NCBI GenBank assembly: GCA_035772405.1
Contig: JAYKKM010000224.1
Coordinates: 1,813,501 to 1,877,500, forward strand
DNA: 64,000 bases
Reading direction: 5' to 3'
Source of the DNA: Chrysogorgia sp. JL179-B06
Taxonomy: Eukaryota > Cnidaria > Anthozoa > Scleralcyonacea > Chrysogorgiidae
Shown here piece by piece: positions 1 through 12,299 of this stretch. Made by a program: the position numbers and the translations under genes. The notes below the pieces were generated by a model. It was not told where the DNA came from. It did no database searches and saw nothing but the letters and a program-made list of their open reading frames with translations. The stretch's first letter is position 1; every line of letters starts with the position of its first letter.

Positions 1-146
1 TGACTATGTTAACATATAATATGACTTTTGTGTTTTAATCCCATCGCCCGGCCGAAGGCCTGAGGGCGAGGGTGCTAATATCGACCGGCGTTTAGTCCCT
101 TATCACGGGAGTTACAAGCAGTCCTGATCTCGGATCGGGTTTATTT

Positions 147-248
<102 letters not shown>

Positions 249-340
249 CTATAAAATAAGTCGTGTCTTACGCACGCTGTGATTGGTCAGTTACCGTGTT
301 TATATCAGGCTATATAACATGGATGGATTACGCCATCGTG

Positions 341-447
341 ATACGCCATCAATTAGCCATCATACGCCATCAATTAGCCATCATACGCCATCAATTAGCC
401 ATCATACGCCATCAATTAGCCATTTACGCCATCAATTAGACATCACG
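341..447. repeat. 21-bp minisatellite
   Basis: About five head-to-tail copies of a 21-bp unit (CATCAATTAGCCATCATACG plus C), the outer copies diverged. It is open in one frame as a Pro-Ser-Ile-Ser-His-His-Thr repeat, but no gene context supports coding. Confidence 0.9.
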
Positions 448-535
448 GCGCCATCATACGCAGTAAGGAGAATTTACGTGTTGATAACAAAGATATTTGT
501 ACATTTTATTTGCTTTCTACGGGTTATTTTATAAA

Positions 536-728
536 AGAAATAGAAAACATTTTTATCCGTGTTCCCATACGTTATATAAACACTCGTGGAAGTTTGGGAG
601 AACTCGAAATCGCGTGGAAACACTCGCCCCCTACGGGCTCGTGTTCCCACTATGATTTCTCGTTCTCCCAAACTTCCACTCGTGTTTATATAACTATATG
701 TAAACACGGAAAATGTTTTCTATTTCTT
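536..728. repeat. Fold-back MITE with ~65-bp arms
   Basis: The left arm (about 536-603) is the near-perfect reverse complement of the right arm (about 662-728). Both arms contain the AAACACTCGTGGAAGTTTGGG-type core and end in a AGAAATAGAAAACAT / ATGTTTTCTATTTCT pair. No ORF lies inside. It is probably a non-autonomous DNA transposon; the superfamily is not assigned. Confidence 0.85.
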
Positions 729-788
729 AAATATATATATATTGTATATATTCCAACACTTGAAATTTTCCTTCACCATAAATCCTTT

Positions 789-843
<55 letters not shown>

Positions 844-1187
844 TTTACTGAATAATAATGATAATATTTGTAATAAATATGTGTTGCTAGCTGACTTTTA
901 TCCTTTTTATTTTGTCTGACAAAACATTATTATCAACTGTTGACAATTCAGTCGGGTTTTTCAAAGCCTTAACACGATTTTTAAAGTGGATTTTGCATCA
1001 AAACTTCGTAAATTTTGCACTTGGTTAATGTATTTTCTGTTGAACATTAGCCTTACTATACTCTCAGTTCAGGTTTTTCGCTCTTGTGCGTTAAAGAAAT
1101 AACCAGTTTCATCTGCAGTAGGTTGAGAAAATCACGCCGCCATTTTGTTTTTTCATTACTAGTGATATATGAGCTGATAGCTTGTAG

Positions 1188-1242
<55 letters not shown>

Positions 1243-1422
1243 TCATTAATAATTCATGAGGAAAACACAAAGGAAAATCACCACCGTGTCGTATCTTTAT
1301 ATGTGATAAAGATTCATCCTAATTTACATAAACTTTAGCTTTGATTTTCTCGGCTTAGACAATGTTATTTTTCAAAATTACTACGCCAACGAACTTACCA
1401 AATGCTGGTCGTTTTTTAAGCC

Positions 1423-1519
1423 GTTTAAAACACTCGCAGACGTGTTTTATCAGATATAAAACACTCGGCTGCGCCTCGTGTTATATATCTGATAAAACAC
1501 TGCTGCTCGTGTTTTAAAC
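1423..1519. repeat. Short fold-back repeat
   Basis: GTTTAAAACACTCG at the left end pairs with CGTGTTTTAAAC at the right end, and an inner TTATCAGATATAA / TTATATATCTGATAA pair extends the fold. Probably a small MITE. Confidence 0.75.
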
Positions 1520-1662
1520 ATTACATATACAACATGACAATACTACAACGTCTTTAACGAATTTAACTCTTTATAGGAATTTAATTCGTTTTAGACGTCG
1601 CATAATCATCGCATTTAGTTAAATTCATATGGTCAAATATATGCATATGAAAATTTGACTGC

Positions 1663-1731
1663 CGAGGTCTCCGAATCAACGCATCGGCGCTCTAACCACT
1701 GAGTTATTGAGACACGGTCAGAACAGTCAAA
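1663..1731 (-). repeat. tRNA-like SINE head (copy 1)
   Basis: The reverse strand resembles an A-box (ATAACTCAGTGGTTAGAGC) followed by a B-box-like GTTGATTC. The same unit recurs near 16108-16173. The flanks are AT-rich and no full cloverleaf can be drawn, so this is a tRNA-derived repeat rather than a functional tRNA. Confidence 0.55.
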
Positions 1732-1739
1732 CATCATAT

Positions 1740-2380
1740 ACATATTTATAAAAAATATATATATTCATATATTAAATGCGATGATTATGCGACATATAAA
1801 GCAGACCTATACTTAATTATTATATCTAATTAAAAAATATGTAACTTAATTAAAAGCGTTAATAAATCGTTAGGTAATTGCATATGGTTCCTTAGAAACG
1901 CAGATGAAAGAGTTTTATATCTTATAGTCTTGATAGTATATCATAAATCTTAATTCACTTAATAGTTAATAGTTGCATAAACAAGAGGAAACTTTCGTCG
2001 TCGTCGTCCTGTCATCGAACTTCTGTTGAAGAAACTCCATATATGATAATACAGATCTTAAATACAAATGAGTGATATATAAGTGTTGTACTGTGTATAG
2101 GTAGTGTAGATTGAAATACAAATCGAATTAAAGGTTGGTGTACTGCCGATATCAGGGGCGGATTTAGCGTTAGGCATAGGTCAGCCGCCTAATGTGAAAA
2201 TAGGTCCCACGAATTCTGCTCTTACATTTCCTTATTCGAACAACGTATAGTGTATGTAGCAGACGTTTCATTCTCGAACAAACAGCCTTCGTTCGATATC
2301 TTAGACCCCAATATACATACTATTTAGGCAGTACACCAACCTTTTGAAGTATTCGATCTTAATTGGCCGTTTTGTATTAA
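1740..2380. other. No gene seen
   Basis: AT-rich non-coding sequence. I see no ORF, splice pattern or repeat worth naming. Confidence 0.5.
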
Positions 2381-2383
2381 TAA

Positions 2384-2700
2384 TAATAATGGAACTTTAT
2401 TCATTTATGATTAACGTATACTACAATGATAAACCTCTCTTTTACAGGTAGTTTACCAATGTCTACTTGAATTAACACTATATGGTATAAAAATATTAGT
2501 ATGACATTAAAGTCGGGTCATCCCATTCTTTGTTACGTTTACAAAATATATAGTAAGATGTCCTTATGCAAGTGTTCATAATTTTCTGAGTATAGTACTT
2601 TCTACATCGTTCGTCAAATTTTAGCATTTCAATAAAGTCTACAGATGACTGATTAAAAACTCCAAGCGAACTGATAGATAAATTTATAAATTTCACTTTT
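2384..2700 (-). mobile_element. LINE 3' end fragment
   Basis: An (AAT)n tail and the 3'-UTR-like ATGG(A)ACTTTATT...TTTACC sequence match the reverse-oriented 3' ends at 3895-3995 and 4728-4850. A short antisense frame upstream (2496-2696) contains a Cys/Lys-rich stretch but no diagnostic RT motif. Confidence 0.5.
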
Positions 2701-2837
2701 TCATAATTTTTGTGCTGTTCGTTAATTAGTTAAAGATATTTTTGTCTCTTACGAGTTGCATTAGTAAGAAGATTAGATTCAAAACCAACAGTCAGTTCGA
2801 GTATGTAGATGTTTTGTTTTCGATTGTTACCAGAAGA

Positions 2838-3200
2838 TCAGGGCGTAACAGATGGACTGATGAAGCCAGGTAGGTCAGCATAAAGGTTAATAGAGTGTTG
2901 TACGGATTTAAGAGAGGTTGCAATGAAATTAAGAACGGAATCGTGTCGCCACGTAAAACGTCCTTCGTTTTGGTATGTCTTGCATCCAGCGACGATGTGG
3001 AGCAAGGTTTCGGGTTCCAAGAAGAAAGAGCAGTCGGATGTCGGTGATATTCCCCATTTCAACAGATTCTTGCGAGTTGGGAGCGTATTATTTATGTACC
3101 GGATGGTGAAGTTAAAGATATTCTTAGGAAGTTTGTTTTGGACCGAGGACCATATAGAGTTGAGCGAGAGTGTAGAGTATTTGAATATTGGAGAAGAATG
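2838..3200 (-). pseudogene. LINE reverse transcriptase C-terminal fragment
   Basis: The antisense frame is open from about 3200 to 2838. It encodes a segment typical of the region after the RT domain of a non-LTR element: LPTRKNLLKWG, then ETLLHIVAGCKTY with Cys/His spacing, then TWRHDSVLNFIA and LYADLPGF. There is no RT catalytic core, so it is a truncated retroelement. It belongs to a different LINE family from the plus-strand fragment at 3240. Confidence 0.7.
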
Positions 3201-3239
3201 AACCTTGACTAAGCCTTAGTTTTTTCATTTTCTTTCCTG

Positions 3240-3900
3240 ATAGTGTTAAAAGGGAGAAAGCGTGGGACACCTAATCAGTGAATGTACAAAGCTTGCTCAA
3301 AGAGAGTACAAACGACGCCATGACAATGTTGCAAGGATTATTCATTGGGCACTACGTGGAAAATATGGCCTAGAAAGAGTAGACAAATGGTACGAGCATA
3401 CCCCCGAAGGAGTGATGGAATCAAATCAGATAAAGATGCTTTGGGATTTTGTGATTCAGTGTGACCAATACATAGAGTCATGTAGGAGACCAGATATAAT
3501 CATAGTAGACAAAAAAAAACGGAAATGCATGATAATCGATATTGCTATCCCGGGAGCGGAGAACAGAGTCGGAAAGAAGGAAGGAGAAAAGATAGAGAAA
3601 TATGATGAATTGAAGCGAGAGGTTAAACGACTGTGGTCGATGAGGAAGGTAGAAATAGTCCCAGTTGTAGTTAGAGCTCTAGGAGCTGTGAGTAAAAAGT
3701 TTGAACAGAGAATAGAAAAGATTGGAATCAAGGTGAAGATTGAGCAAATCCAGAAAACTACGCAACTTGGAACAGCAAGGATACTAAGAAAAACATTAGA
3801 AAGCTAAACAACCCAGTGTCACCTTCGTCTACTGGGTGTAGACAGCTGGCACTGATAAACACCAACCGAACATCAAGTTGTGCGAAGAAGACAAATAATA
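3240..3900 (+). pseudogene. LINE C-terminal domain and 3' UTR
   Basis: An open frame ends at 3807 and reads GHLISEC...REYKRRHDNVARIIHWAL, WYEHTPEGV, RRPDIIIVDK, IIDIAIPG and LGTARILRKTLE. This His/Cys-bearing block closes many animal non-LTR RT ORFs; the PDII...DIAIPG part resembles a restriction-like fold. The RT core is missing, so the copy is 5'-truncated. Bases 3808-3900 are its 3' UTR. Confidence 0.75.
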
Positions 3901-3991
3901 ATGGAAACTTTATTAAATGAATTTTTTCTAAACAAACAATTGTGAATCTCACTCATAGAGGTAATTTACAATCGGCTACTTGAATCACAAC

Positions 3992-3992
<1 letters not shown>

Positions 3993-4042
<50 letters not shown>
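3993..4042. repeat. (AAT)n microsatellite at a LINE tail
   Basis: AAT trinucleotide run adjoining a reverse-oriented LINE 3' end (3895-3995). Confidence 0.9.
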
Positions 4043-4047
<5 letters not shown>

Positions 4048-4727
4048 GAGCCCAATCCTATCAACGAGAATAACACCAGTACTATAACGTATTGGGATGT
4101 CCCTGTTTTCGCGGAAAACACCGAATTGAGGGCCAACATGCGTATATCGGTGGCAAAGCAAGAAAGAAGATTTTCTGTTGGAGATGAGCTGCCCATGGAT
4201 AACAGACCAAAGGATAAAAGAAGAAGAAAATACAAAGAAATAAGCACCGCTTCGGTGGGAATTGAAACAACAGTATCCAGGTTATGAAATAAAGCAATTA
4301 AACATCATAATGGATTTCATTCGAAGGAAGTTAGCACCGGAATAAATTAGGGAGAGAACGAACAAAGGAAGTCCTGCAGAAGATGCAGAAAGTCACTTGA
4401 CCAGCAGTCTTAATATTACTAGATCATTTTTAAGATAATGTGCTAGACTTCGGATAACCCTTAAACACACTGCTAGAAACTATTAGTTGTTTTTGTTCTA
4501 GCTTTTTAAACATTGACTAATATATAGATCTCTAGTTTTTAATCTGAACTGAAAGAGTTTTGTTTGTTTTTTATCTATAATTTTTTTAGTCTATAATATT
4601 TTATAATTTTTAAACATTTAGTGTGTTAGTAGCAATATTAACCCAGAGTTCAGGGTAACAGCTGTCCGCCTAGCTTTCAGGAAATAGGTTTCACGAGACA
4701 TCCAGATGTATACTTATACTGCCAAAT
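4043..4727. other. No gene seen
   Basis: Short open frames in both strands lack recognisable motifs or splice context. Bases 4510-4640 are very T-rich. Confidence 0.45.
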
Positions 4728-5290
4728 AATAATAATATTAATAATAATGGTAACTTATTAAAATATTTTGTTATATACAATTATAAATCTCACTCAATGA
4801 GGTAACTTACATTTGACTACTTGAACCACTATAAACTATCAATTAAAGATTATACAAATGAAAATATGAATACGTCTATTTTATAGAAGTTCATTAACTC
4901 AGGATTTGTCATGAACAAACATGAACAAAAACTATTAATTTTAAAAAATAAAAGTCTGACTTAAAACTACTTAACATTTCAAAGCTTCTAATTTCCTGTG
5001 GTAATAAATTCCACTGTTTTGGTGCTGCAACCGAGAATGCTCTGTCTCCATGAGTCACCGTTTTGGATTTTGGCTCAAGTAGCAGATTTCGGTCAGATGA
5101 TCTCAAAGCACGAGTAGGTTTATATTTAGTTAGCAAATCAGTAATATAAACAGGCGCCTGGCCATGCAAAGCCTTGAAAGTAATTATTAGTATCTTAAAT
5201 ACAATCCTTGATCTCACCGGCAACCAGTGAAGATTACGAAGAACAGGGGAGATATGCTCCGATTTGGAGATAGATGTTATTATTTAATGT
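4728..5290 (-). mobile_element. CR1/L2-type LINE, 3' part
   Basis: Antisense frame 4909-5223 encodes the C-terminus of a CR1/L2-like RT: VFKILIITFKALHGQAPVYI, TRALRSSDRNLLL, then HGDRAFSVAAPKQWNLLP. An (AAT)n-tailed 3' UTR follows at 4728-4850. The RT catalytic core is absent, so it is 5'-truncated. Confidence 0.8.
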
Positions 5291-5484
5291 AGTTTTGGTG
5301 TTTCTTATCAAGACCTACATCACTTAACATCTCTAGAAAAATATAGTATTCTTTTGAGAAAATACCAAGAGAACAATTCGAGAGATTTACAAATTTTACA
5401 TTTTTATATTTGTTCCTTATAACCGACCAATAACTACAAAATGATATACTACTTGATTGACTACATTTATATACTCAGTGAGTC

Positions 5485-5770
5485 TTGTACGATGTTTTAA
5501 TATTGATGTTCAAGAGTTTGCATGGCGATAGTGAAGGGATCGATTTATATCTTATTAAGCATTATATGAATATATACAACTATATAATACTCGAAGGAAA
5601 TATGATTTTATTCTTCCTAAATCAAGAGCGAACCAACTTAAAAAAACTCCTAAATACTTTGCCATCCATTTCTGGAATGTATTGCCTCTCGACGTACGCA
5701 GATCTGCATGGGAATATTATAAAGACTTTATAAATATTTTGTAATCTTAGTTCATTTCATTTTGTACATA
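5485..5770 (+). pseudogene. LINE RT C-terminal fragment
   Basis: With a frameshift, the plus strand reads VLILMFKSLHG, then YDLRRKYDFILPKSR, then IHFWNVLPLDVRRSA. This is the same terminal block as in CR1/L2 LINEs, badly decayed. Confidence 0.6.
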
Positions 5771-6463
5771 CATATTTTATCTCGATAATCGCAAAGTACA
5801 TTTAGGTTACGGCTGTTTCAAACTATGAGGTTTTACTTTTACTTCTTTGTATTACTACCATTTGTAGAATTAATGTATTTATAATCTTTGTGATATTTAT
5901 ATTTATATCTAACTTATTCAGGAACACTATAGACAGGGCCCCAACTTTTACAGGGTGCGGCACCCCCCATCCTTTTACAAAATTGCAATATTCGGAAAAT
6001 TCACAGGTCTATTCGGAAAATTGGGACCTGTTTTCTTTAAGACTATTTTAAGAGATTATGTCAAAATATACTGTTTAAATGTACATTAAATGACGTTGTC
6101 TAAATTCGCCATTCTCATTCCCAGTACCCGCCACACAAACGTGGGCTCTGAGAATGTGAATATTGCGAGGTTCCCACGGGTCTCAATTAAAAAGCGTACT
6201 TTGACATTTTCTTTGTTTCTTTCACGTAAATAACTAACACAACTATACAATCTAGTTTGATTTACACTAAAATTAAAAATATTTCATTCGGAAATATTGG
6301 GTTGGCACCCCCACCCTGACTATTGGGAGAACATATTTATCTGATTGTGCAGTTTTCCTGATTAATAAACTTGCATTATTATTATTGCTATAGTATTATT
6401 ATGTATATAGGTAACAAATAAATTAACATTGTATCATGTTTCAGAAGAGTAGGATCTTTATTA

Positions 6464-7049
6464 AAGCCTAGTGTCTATCGCTACGATAGCTCGGCGATCG
6501 CTACGATAGCTCAGTGACAGCTCTGCAGCGATCACACATATCTGCATTTTCCCATATAATCACTGCGATAGCTGGATTTATATCCCGAGGTTTGAGAATT
6601 CTCTAGGTAAAAGGATGGCACTTCTTCCAGAACCAAATGAAATGTTTTTTCAATTTTTTCAGATACCTTTTTCGGTCTCTTTCGCAGACATAATTATAAT
6701 ACTTTTCCCCACTTTACTTTACGCGTTTATTTTCTTGTACTTGTCCTTGTAATCGCGCAAATTTTAATTGTAAAGACATTCGTATTTTTGCATCTGTTCC
6801 ATGAACAACTCGTTTACTACGTTCGATAAATTTCCGCCATTTTGTTTGTTACTCCAGTTTATTTTACTCCCGCAATCTGCTGTGGGATAGATCACGATCG
6901 TTCCTGTCACTGACACACGGTTCTCATTTTAATAATTGCTACAATTGTCGAGATTCAGCGATCGCTGCGCACGCAGTTTCCATACAATCGTTCTGATCAC
7001 TGAGTTATTTTCGGAGCGACCGTAGCGATTATAAGTGGACACCAGGCTT
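6464..7049. mobile_element. MITE with GCCTRGTGTCYA termini
   Basis: The left end AGCCTAGTGTCTATCGCTACG is the imperfect reverse complement of the right end CGTAGCGATTATAAGTGGAC plus ACCAGGCT. The interior is rich in CGCTACGATAGC-like short inverted repeats. No transposase ORF. Probably a non-autonomous cut-and-paste element. Confidence 0.6.
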
Positions 7050-7059
7050 AAATTAAGGA

Positions 7060-9785
7060 ACAGAGATAAGACCATTGTTGGTTTATATATTTGGATGAAC
7101 CTATATTATAGATCAGCTTAGATATCAAAATGAAGAAAGTATATAATTTCGAGGAATGAGAAAGGATGGTATGTAATTTCGAGCGAAACAATTTCTAAAG
7201 TAAAGACACACGTCTGTTATTAACTTTAACTGCCAACATTGATCGAGGAATGCCGTAACCTTGACGTCTCGTGCAAGGGGCCCTTCATCATAGTGAAGAG
7301 CACTGACGTCAGAGTTTCATTCCTTTATTTTGTTAGTTATCTTTTTCATTTTGAGACTTAGTTCAGTAACAACGCATGTAGCAGTCTAGTTTTGTGCTCC
7401 TCTTTGAAGGATCGTCTAGCTTCTAACAACACAAGCCTGCAGTACATATAGCAAACTACTTGGTATATTGCTGATAGTGTATGGCGTCCTTATAACGCTG
7501 AGGATGTGAGATTTGTTGATTTTTTCCGTTTTTTATCTTGAAGGACTGGCTCACCTTCACTATCATATACTTAACCAATTAAGCCGTGTTATAATGATGG
7601 TACATTGGTAGTTTTTCTAGCGAGAAAGTGAATTCATATTGCCAAATGGTTAGCACTGCAAGTACCCATGGATTATTTTACATGTTCCACCATCTTCTTG
7701 GAAACGGTTATCCTGTTATGTAAATCATGCAATATTGTAGCCAACGCCGGTACTTCAAAACATCAAGCACTAGGACTTGTAGATTCAGATGGTTTTCCTC
7801 GTACAATGGTCGTGTTCTTGGGCACTGTTGGTGATAACTTTATTCACAACAAGAAAAGATGATGGAATATTGGCGAAAAAAACAGGTAGACTGCTGTTAA
7901 AATGAATCATTCTGAATATATTCATGTGTTACGTTTAACATTAATTGTGACTCATTCATGTATGAAACTTGTCAACAGTGTTGCTTCACGATGATTATGA
8001 TCGCGTTGACTTTACATTACTAACCCGGCTGATATGCTATAGCACGACCAGCGGTCCAATGGAACAAATCTAGTCGCTTGTTTGTGTCAATATGTGAAAC
8101 TTTGTGTCAACACCCAACATTGCGACTATGTAATCCATGTACACACATACACATCAGATCTGATTAGACTCTCGTCATGTTTAAGTTCTGCGGTTTGTTC
8201 ACTGCAATTTTAAATTGACGCTTCTATGTGAACTGTTCTCTAGTCTAATTAAGTGGTGCGTGATATAGAAGGAATAAAAGTTCATAGATACTGTATACAT
8301 CTTTTCCGTTTCATATCGAAAAGCGAGCTAGCTCGACTGCTTCAGAATCCGACTCAGTTCCTAACCGTTATTAAATGAAAATACTTTTTTCAGTATTTTT
8401 AGAGGATTTTTAATGTCATGTAGCATATACCTTTCTGTACACTTTCTTTGACACCTTAGTTTACAAGTCAATTATTATATTGCAGGAATATAGTCAGATA
8501 TATTTATGGCACTCTCAATCTCAGTCATGAATTATCTACTCAGTTTTACTCATTGTTCTAGTTTTTTCAACACAGTTCAAGATTTCTTTATCTCGTGGTT
8601 AAGTGCTTGTCTGAAATGGTCTGAGTGAGTTCTTTCGAAATTTAATGGTGCCAATATTGCATCGACAAAACTCGAAGTTGGGCGTTTTTGCTTTAAAACG
8701 TTTTCTAATTATAAAACATGAATCAGTATATGTTAAAATGCGCGAAAATTAAGAACATTACATATGCCATGTAAAATTGTGAATTCAAGTATTCAACTGA
8801 TTTGTTGGTATCTGTATTTGTCTGAGCAGTCTAGTCACGGCAGCTTGAAAATGCTTCAATTATGATATATAGGTTAAAATTAAGGCTGAATATATAATTT
8901 ATTTTGGTTAATATTAGAACTGCAATTGCGATTGTATGACGAAAATTTCAGCTGGTTGAAACCGGTTCGAAATTTCCCATAGTTCATTACGCTGCAGGAG
9001 TAAAATAGAACAACATGGCTTCTTCACAATTTCCGAGCGTGTTTTTACGTTACGTTTCGATTTCAGTCTGTGTGGAAATTGCTCATGTAATAGTTTAATT
9101 TATGGTGAGAATTACGCACTAATACTTGATATCTATATCCAACAATACACAGCAAATGATACTGCCAATCAATTTTCAGCATTTGCATACAGACCAGTAC
9201 ATGTATATTCACGTTTCTACAGAAACCTGTCTAGCGTAATCGACTATCTACAGCGATAATTGGCCGGTTATATAGCCTATAGATTCACAATCGTAAATAT
9301 CATATATTTTTTATTCTGACTCTTGCATGCAAATTGTTTGTCTGTAAGTGCACAATCGCGTTGCGAGGGGAGATTAATCAGCTTTGAAGGCATCTCTTTC
9401 GATTTCCTTTGTCTCAAGATAATCAATAATAGAGCAATTGACTATAATTGACATCTACAGAATCCTAATCGGAAACCGGTAACTTAACAAGAAAAATGTT
9501 GTGCAACAGGAAAATAGGGAGATAATTTAGAAAGACGATAACAACTAGAGTTGTAAGTTGCAAGTTGCAGAACACTAGAAAAATCAGTGTTGCATGTTGG
9601 CGACAGGGATCGGGACTTTTTCACCCGTGATTTGATTTTATCCATTGACCTGACTATATCATATATAACCTGCAAGCGCTAATGAGGTCATTCGTTTACC
9701 TTTTTCAAAAGTAAATTTCTGCTTATAACTGCGATTAAAAGAGATTCATTGGCTATTGATGAATGTTTGTATGCATGACATAGTC
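7060..9785. other. No supported gene
   Basis: This is 2.7 kb without a recognisable domain. A 64-residue plus-strand frame at 7668-7862 begins with a hydrophobic stretch but has no homology I recognise and no splice partner. Bases 7258-7300 hold a degenerate hammerhead-like string on the minus strand (see findings). The rest looks like ordinary intergenic DNA. Confidence 0.4.
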
Positions 9786-9789
9786 AATG

Positions 9790-10700
9790 GTTGGTTTTCA
9801 TTCACGTGACAAAGACTCATACGACAAAGGGCATAATGGCGGCCATATTGGTGTACCTAACAAAAGATAAGATAAGATAGGTTTAATGAAACTCTTGGCA
9901 GTATATAACTGAATTATGAGTACTTACAAATATTTGAAAAAGAAAAACATAACTAGTTAAACATACATTCAGTAATACATTACATAAGTTAATAATTAAT
10001 TACCAAATAACTACCTATATTTATACGTAACAAAGTTAGATAATCTCAATGTCCTTGGCTGGGATATGAGGCAGTCATTAGTGGTACCTGACCTTAAATT
10101 ATAACCATGATCTATCCTAAAACTATTAGAAATAAGGAGATGTTTCAAAGGGCCAGAAGTTTTATTCCTATCAATAAACTTTTCACATATTTCCGATCTC
10201 CTATCACATAAATAATTCAGATTGGCCGACTCAAGAGATGAACTATATGATGGTATACCAGAAAATATTATACGCATTGCTCTTCTTTGTATGGATTCGA
10301 TATTTTCACATAGATAAGATGGAAGAGCAGCCCAAACAGGAACTGCATATTCTAAAATCGGTCTTACTTAGCAACAGTATAAAGTGACAAGTTCTTCCTT
10401 GTTATAACCCGCTCTCTTCAACTGTCGAATAATATAAAGTCGTTTCAAGGCTTATATATTATATAATCACAATGGGTATTCCAAGTTAGGTCGTAACTAA
10501 GATATACACCAAGAAGTTTAAACGACTCTACAGACTCGACAATACAATCGCCAATGAATAGGCTTTGGATAGGTAATCGATATTGTAAGCTATTTATGAA
10601 AATTTCTTTACATTTTTTTAAAAAAAAGAAGCAATTAAAATTATATTGTTCAGGTACACCAACATGGCGGCTACGACGTCACATGAAAATGATCCATTAG
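9790..10700. mobile_element. MITE split by a LINE insertion
   Basis: Left arm 9796-9862 (TTTTCATTCACGTGAC, then GGCGGCCATATTGGTGTACC) is inverted relative to 10652-10700 (GGTACACCAACATGGCGGC, then GTCACATGAAAATGA). Between the arms lies a minus-strand LINE piece, so the MITE is older than that LINE insertion. Confidence 0.65.
9866..10645 (-). mobile_element. LINE RT C-terminal region inside a MITE
   Basis: Read antisense, the segment gives a KKCKEIFINS...LPIQSLFIG stretch, ESFKLLGVYLSYDLTWNTHC, then PILEYAVPVWAALP and IESIQRRAMRIIF, then a Cys-rich tail. This is the classic order downstream of the RT catalytic domain in Jockey/CR1-like LINEs. At least one frameshift separates the parts. Confidence 0.75.
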
Positions 10701-10868
10701 GGGAATCATCATGATATTCATGTAGAGACTGCAAATGTCAGTGATTTTTTTTTGAATGGCTTATCTGATCCTTATGTAAAAGGCATTCTGCCAAATACGA
10801 CTTTTCCTTTTGTCACGTAAGCCAGTTCGTGATCAAAATGCGCATCAAAATGACGTGTTCTACGTCGG

Positions 10869-10997
10869 AATAAAACTTATTTCAATTCATAACATCAGGC
10901 TGGGGAATTTAGTATAACGAGTTTGCAAGTGTAAATAGAAATGCAAATGTCTTGTGGTTTTAGCCTGCCGTTATGAATTGAAATAAGTTTTATGCGC
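10869..10997. repeat. Fold-back repeat, ~30-bp arms
   Basis: AATAAAACTTATTTCAATTC at the left is matched by GAATTGAAATAAGTTTTAT at the right, with further pairing around ATAACATCAGGCT / AGCCTGCCGTTAT. Small MITE. Confidence 0.8.
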
Positions 10998-11398
10998 AGT
11001 CGACATTACGAAGTGGTTGTATTGATGTACGTGTTTAACTGACATGAGCCTGATCGAAGAGCATTTTGCAACATTATAGGGAGGTTTATATTTGCGTTTG
11101 ATCCTTTTACAGCAAACGTCTAACCGTTGTTCCACGTTGTCCGACGACTGCGGTAAATTTCTGCGTTTTTAACGTGGGAAAAGCATTTTTCATATAAGTC
11201 GATTACCTTAGTTAGTATTTACTCCTTGTATTTCTTAGTACTTCACGCATGGCAACAATAGTGTTAGTGAAAAGCATATGCTCTTCTAAAAAAGACTAGT
11301 TTGGAAGCGGGTTGACCACTTTCGAAGCCGAAACTTTGGACGATTCATTTCTGTCTTCACAAATTCAAAATTGCAGTGGCAATGGCTTGTTTCATCCC

Positions 11399-11540
11399 CA
11401 CGTGACCCTGACGTCTGCCTTAATCATGTGATTGGTTTCGCTTGATTGACCCTCCATTCTATTGCTGTCTACGTTTTGTTTTAATTTACCCTCAAACTCT
11501 AACCAACCAATCACAGTAAGGCAAGACGTTAGAGTCACGT
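11399..11540. repeat. Fold-back repeat, ~38-bp arms
   Basis: CACGTGACCCTGACGTCTGC at 11399 pairs with the sequence ending GCAAGACGTTAGAGTCACGT. The pairing continues through the GATTGGTT / AACCAATC boxes. A MITE-like palindrome. Confidence 0.75.
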
Positions 11541-11559
11541 CAAAAAGCAACATCTAACC

Positions 11560-12080
11560 CAACCTCTGACTTCAAACCGCTTGTGGTAAAACTGGTATAC
11601 AGCAATCTAAACCTCTCTGGTGAATCACCAACAAGAATTGTCTTTGGTACAATACATGCAGTAGCAAAACAATAGGTGTATAACAATACCGATATCCAGT
11701 ATGACAATTATATACGGTATAACCCACTAGTAGAAAGCTGCGAGTGAGTTGTTGCGATGACAGGTCCCATTATGTGATAAATTCGCTATTTGTTTACTAG
11801 ATAGTTCTTTATTCACCAGACCCAGTTATTTGGATAACCAGCCTGATATTATTATGTCAGTGGTAAAAAACGTATCAATATGTCATGAACTAGTCAACAT
11901 ACCCACCCACCTAAGATTCACTATTATGGTCTAAGTAAGATTCAAGATAATCCTGAATTTCATGATTTCAATCTCGGAAAGGCTCTGGGAATGAGATTGG
12001 ATTAATTCACAAGCGCAACACATGAGCTTCTATTCCAAATTTATCATATCAATAAAATATAAAACCACATATAAATTTAC
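11560..12080. other. No gene seen
   Basis: No ORF with support. Unremarkable AT-rich sequence. Confidence 0.45.
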
Positions 12081-12084
12081 TCAC

Positions 12085-12175
12085 ATCGTAAATCCCAATC
12101 CTAACCCAATCCAACCACAATCCTAACCATAATCCTAATCGTAATCTTAATTCTAACCCTAACCCCCACCTAGTA
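12085..12175. repeat. Degenerate telomere-like (CCTAA)n repeat
   Basis: Irregular copies of TCCTAAYC/CCTAACC. Related strings occur at about 33090-33150 and 42310-42325. The minus-strand reading frame across it (Leu/Gly-rich) is an artefact of the repeat. Confidence 0.6.
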
Positions 12176-12299
12176 TAAAGCAAGACTGCAGCAGACCAGT
12201 GTACGAAGCCTGTACAAGTTACTGGGTCTCCAAAATGCAGGAAATACTGTTTTTCAAAAGCATTGTAGGGTAGCATGCTCCATCACCCTAGCGGTTCAC

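Noticed and set aside
7668..7862. Possible signal-peptide exon for the ApeC gene
   Set aside because: Moderately hydrophobic start, but no suitable phase-1 donor joins it to 16290, and it lies more than 8 kb away.
12049..12276. Leu/Gly-rich antisense frame
   Set aside because: Its repeat part comes from degenerate telomere-like CCTAAC units.
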